Source: Okapia johnstoni (taxonomy: Eukaryota; Chordata; Mammalia; Artiodactyla; Giraffidae). From it: 64,000 nt of DNA. The translations under genes were made by a program, and so were the position numbers. The stretch is from assembly GCA_024291935.2 (NCBI GenBank), contig CM044315.1:80582385-80646384 (forward strand), given 5' to 3'. Of this stretch, positions 61,688-64,000 are shown piece by piece. The first letter of the stretch is position 1. Every line of letters starts with the position of its first letter. The notes under the pieces are model-generated. The model saw nothing but the letters and a program-made list of their open reading frames with translations. It was not told where the DNA came from and did not search any database.

Positions 61688-61693
61688 AATAAA
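61688..61693 (+). terminator. MED8: Possible proximal MED8 polyadenylation signal
   Basis: AATAAA at the end of the MIR inside the 3' UTR. Use would give a roughly 320-nt UTR. No evidence of usage can be had from the sequence alone. Confidence 0.4.
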
Positions 61694-62531
61694 TGAGAGT
61701 TTCTGGAGCCACTTCTCCCCACTGCCCCCTTCTCGGTCCTCAATCCAGAACTTGCCCTGAGCTGAGATTGCTTCATATCTGTGGTGAGCTGATGGACACA
61801 AGATCATGGACTGCTCAGCTTTGTTTGAAAGCCTGTACTTATTTTGTGCTGCCAGAGACAGTGACAGCTTCTGTGTCCTTAGAGGCCTGCTGCCTCTGCA
61901 GGCCTTGCTTCCCAGATTCCAGCCTGGCCATCTCTCTAGGCTGCAGGTGACGAGGCCTCCGGGCCAAGACAGACCATCCACTTACAACTCTGGAGAAGCT
62001 TGGGCCTGCTCTACTCTCCATCCTCTCAGAAGCCAGTTCAGCTCTCATCTGGGAAATAGTCTGAGTCCCCTATCCTTTACCCCACCCTGGGCACGTGAAG
62101 GAAGATGTTGAAGTCTTAGTAGGTGGGGCTTCCTCAGGAAGTGGCTCTGCCAGGCAGGACTCCGTGAGAAAGGGTTTTGTGAGCACGTGAAAATGTCCCT
62201 TGCTCTCCAGCCTTTTTTTTTTTTCCCCCATATTTTGGAGGGAGAGAGGAGTTGCACCTCACACCGTCTCTCATCATGGTTGAGTCATCCTCAAAGTATG
62301 CCTGGTTCCTGGGCTCAGTTAGCATGGCTTTTCTCCAGTCCACTGAGCCAGTAGTTCCAATAAGGGTCAAGTGGATGGTGGAAGGTGGCAGCCGCCAGCA
62401 CTTTTGCCTGCTTCTATAAAGCTGGAGAGGAGAGTGGGCTTGGGTCACCAGTTTAAGCTGCCTTTCTTGGCTCTCCTTTGCAAGCAAGGGCAGGAGTTGA
62501 GTCAGCAGAAGTGGACCAAAGGATTGCTCTG

Positions 62532-62537
62532 AATAAA
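62532..62537 (+). terminator. MED8: Distal MED8 polyadenylation signal AATAAA
   Basis: Canonical AATAAA followed within 25-45 nt by a TG-rich stretch (AGTTATTTAAGTTGATGACC), a good cleavage context. It is taken as the main end of MED8. Confidence 0.7.
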
Positions 62538-62654
62538 GTTATTTAAGTTGATGACCACTGTATCAGGGTTATCTGACAGCAGGTGAATTGAGAGAGCTAT
62601 GTGGGAATTGGAGACTACATGTCAGAGACTTTCAAGGTTGCTGCAAGGCAATAT

Positions 62655-62835
62655 TTTTAAAAATTTTACTTATTTGGCTGTGCTGGGTCTTAGTTGTAGC
62701 ATGCAGGATTTTTTGTTGTGGCAGGTGGACTCTTAATTGCAGCATATGGGATCCAGTTCCCCAACCAGGGATCAAACCCAGGCCCCTTACAATGGGAGCC
62801 CAAAGTCTTAACCACTGGACCACCAAGTCCCAAGG
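62655..62835 (-). mobile_element. CHR-type cetartiodactyl SINE
   Basis: Reverse orientation: TATTTGGCTGTGCTGGGTCT, TTAGTTGTAGCATGCAGGAT, CCAACCAGGGATCAAACCCA, and at the end AACCACTGGACCACCAAGTC. It has the same family signature as the split copy at 43619-44025. It lies just past the MED8 gene. Confidence 0.9.
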
Positions 62836-62859
62836 CAATTCTTGTTTGTTCTCCAATAA

Positions 62860-64000
62860 AATGTTTTCTTAGGTTTTTTGGCTTTTTTCTCTTATGTGTA
62901 GGTTTGATCTAAAAGTCCTGAGGTAATAAGAGGGCCTGCTCATTCCTCCCAGCTGCCTTTTTTCTGTTCTCTTCTGTCACACATTAGTACTTTGGTATTT
63001 GTTCAGTGCCAGGCAGGATTCTGCCAGGCTGTGGCAGCAAAGGACTGGAAAAGTAGTCACAGATGTCACATCCATTCCAGTTCCATCACGACCAGAAATG
63101 TATCCACACAGCTCACTGATCATAGTACACAGAGCACAGAAGTCCTGCCGTCAGCTCTGAGGCAGTATCAGACGTTTTCCCCACTACAACAGGGCTGCCT
63201 TACCGGTGTGTCAGCCCACTCACTTGTTCCTTCTCCTCTCTTCCCTTTGCACTGGAAATATCCGAGTTCACTGTCACATCGGATAGAATTCAAAATGTGC
63301 ATCTCCAAAGCCCCTGGAGTATCTCGGTGACCACTCTCCTTTATTCCACCCAAAGATTCCTTCCTGTTGAAAGTTTCTTGAAAACTTCTCAAACCTGTTG
63401 AAACCAACCCCAAGTGTCTTTGTTGTCTCAGACTAACAGCAGCGTCATTCCCAAAGTACCATTTGAAATGGATTCCTTGTCCTACCAGAGTGGAAGTGCC
63501 CTCCTGTCCCAAGAGGACCATACTCGGGACCCCACCTCCATCTCGTGCCCTTAAGCAAGCCGTCCTTACATCTGTATTCACTCTGAGAGCACATGCTCTC
63601 ATTCCCAACCTCCCAACCCCAGATCCTCTGGAGTACACAAACCTAGCAGCATTACCAACTGTGGGGCTCATGCAGCCCAGCAAGTGCCTCGGTGGAGAGT
63701 ATCTCCCATCCCTAACACACTCATCCTCAAAGGAGGGAATAGAGAGAATGTTACAGAGTTTTGAGAAGAGGACATTGACCTGCTGCTCCCTTGCTCAGAT
63801 TTAAGATAAAAAGATGGCACTCTTGCTTCCTTCTGGTAGTGTTGTCCAGTTTCTAATGACTCTGTTTTGCCTGGGGCCTGTGCTTTCTTCTCTTGGGGAC
63901 CCGGGGAAAATGAGATTAGGCCATTATCTCCCAGGTGTGTGTCTGGGATGGCAAAAAAAGCAGCAGCTGTTAAACTTAACTACGGCACAGAGGTCATCCT
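62860..64000. other. Intergenic sequence downstream of MED8, nothing recognised
   Basis: No exon of ELOVL1, the expected next gene by synteny, could be recognised, and no familiar repeat. The longest open frames (171 residues on -, 113 on +) show no protein-like motifs and no splice context that I can support. Confidence 0.45.

Larger units (their letters stand above)
61391..62555 (+). other. MED8: MED8 3' UTR with embedded MIR
   Basis: About 1.16 kb between the stop codon and the distal AATAAA (62532-62537). A MIR SINE occupies about 61500-61690 (GTGTGACCTTGGGCAAGTGA, GATAATACCTACCTCATAGG) and ends in a proximal AATAAA at 61688-61693, which offers a shorter alternative 3' end. The UTR length is inferred from signals, not from transcripts. 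Confidence 0.65.

Noticed and set aside
63168..63804. Coding exons of ELOVL1 or a novel protein near the right edge
   Set aside because: The open frames lack protein-like composition, motifs and splice signals, and none matches the hydrophobic multi-pass pattern expected for an elongase.

Overview
The window is a piece of a ruminant genome, most likely a bovid. It carries Bov-A2 and BOV-tA SINEs and a BovB (RTE) LINE fragment, all restricted to or characteristic of ruminants, next to older mammalian repeats (MIR, L2, MER5A-like, hAT, Tigger). The genes have introns, and every reconstructed coding frame closes without a break. No bacterial, phage or CRISPR feature is present.

Layout, left to right. 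1-2,600 is intergenic: two tRNA-derived SINEs, a CCAAT-rich promoter-like block (about 1,700-1,900), then a CpG island. HYI (+) runs from 2,608 to 5,357 in eight coding exons and encodes 277 residues. SZT2 (-) faces it tail to tail, with stop codons about 750 bp apart. It fills 6,109-56,197 with 72 coding exons that I could join in one frame (3,457 residues). MED8 (+) starts head to head with SZT2: its ATG is 178 bp from the SZT2 ATG, in a shared CpG promoter. It runs to 61,390 in seven coding exons (268 residues), with a 3' UTR ending near 62,550. 62,900-64,000 shows no gene that I recognise. The gene order HYI-SZT2-MED8 matches the syntenic block on human chromosome 1p34, inverted.

The three genes do not form a pathway. 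HYI is a small metabolic isomerase. SZT2 is the large scaffold of the KICSTOR complex that restrains mTORC1. MED8 is a head-module subunit of the Mediator complex. Their closeness reflects conserved synteny, and for SZT2 and MED8 a shared promoter.

I found no evidence for a previously undescribed gene system. The points most worth following up are splicing features: a GC-AG intron and a tandem in-frame acceptor in SZT2, SINEs inserted 14-15 bases inside two splice donors, three stop-free introns of length 3n, and inverted transposon copies flanking SZT2 exons. The unexplained CCAAT/HNF4-like block upstream of HYI is also of interest. Exon boundaries were read by eye from splice consensus, frame continuity and recalled mammalian protein sequence, not by alignment.
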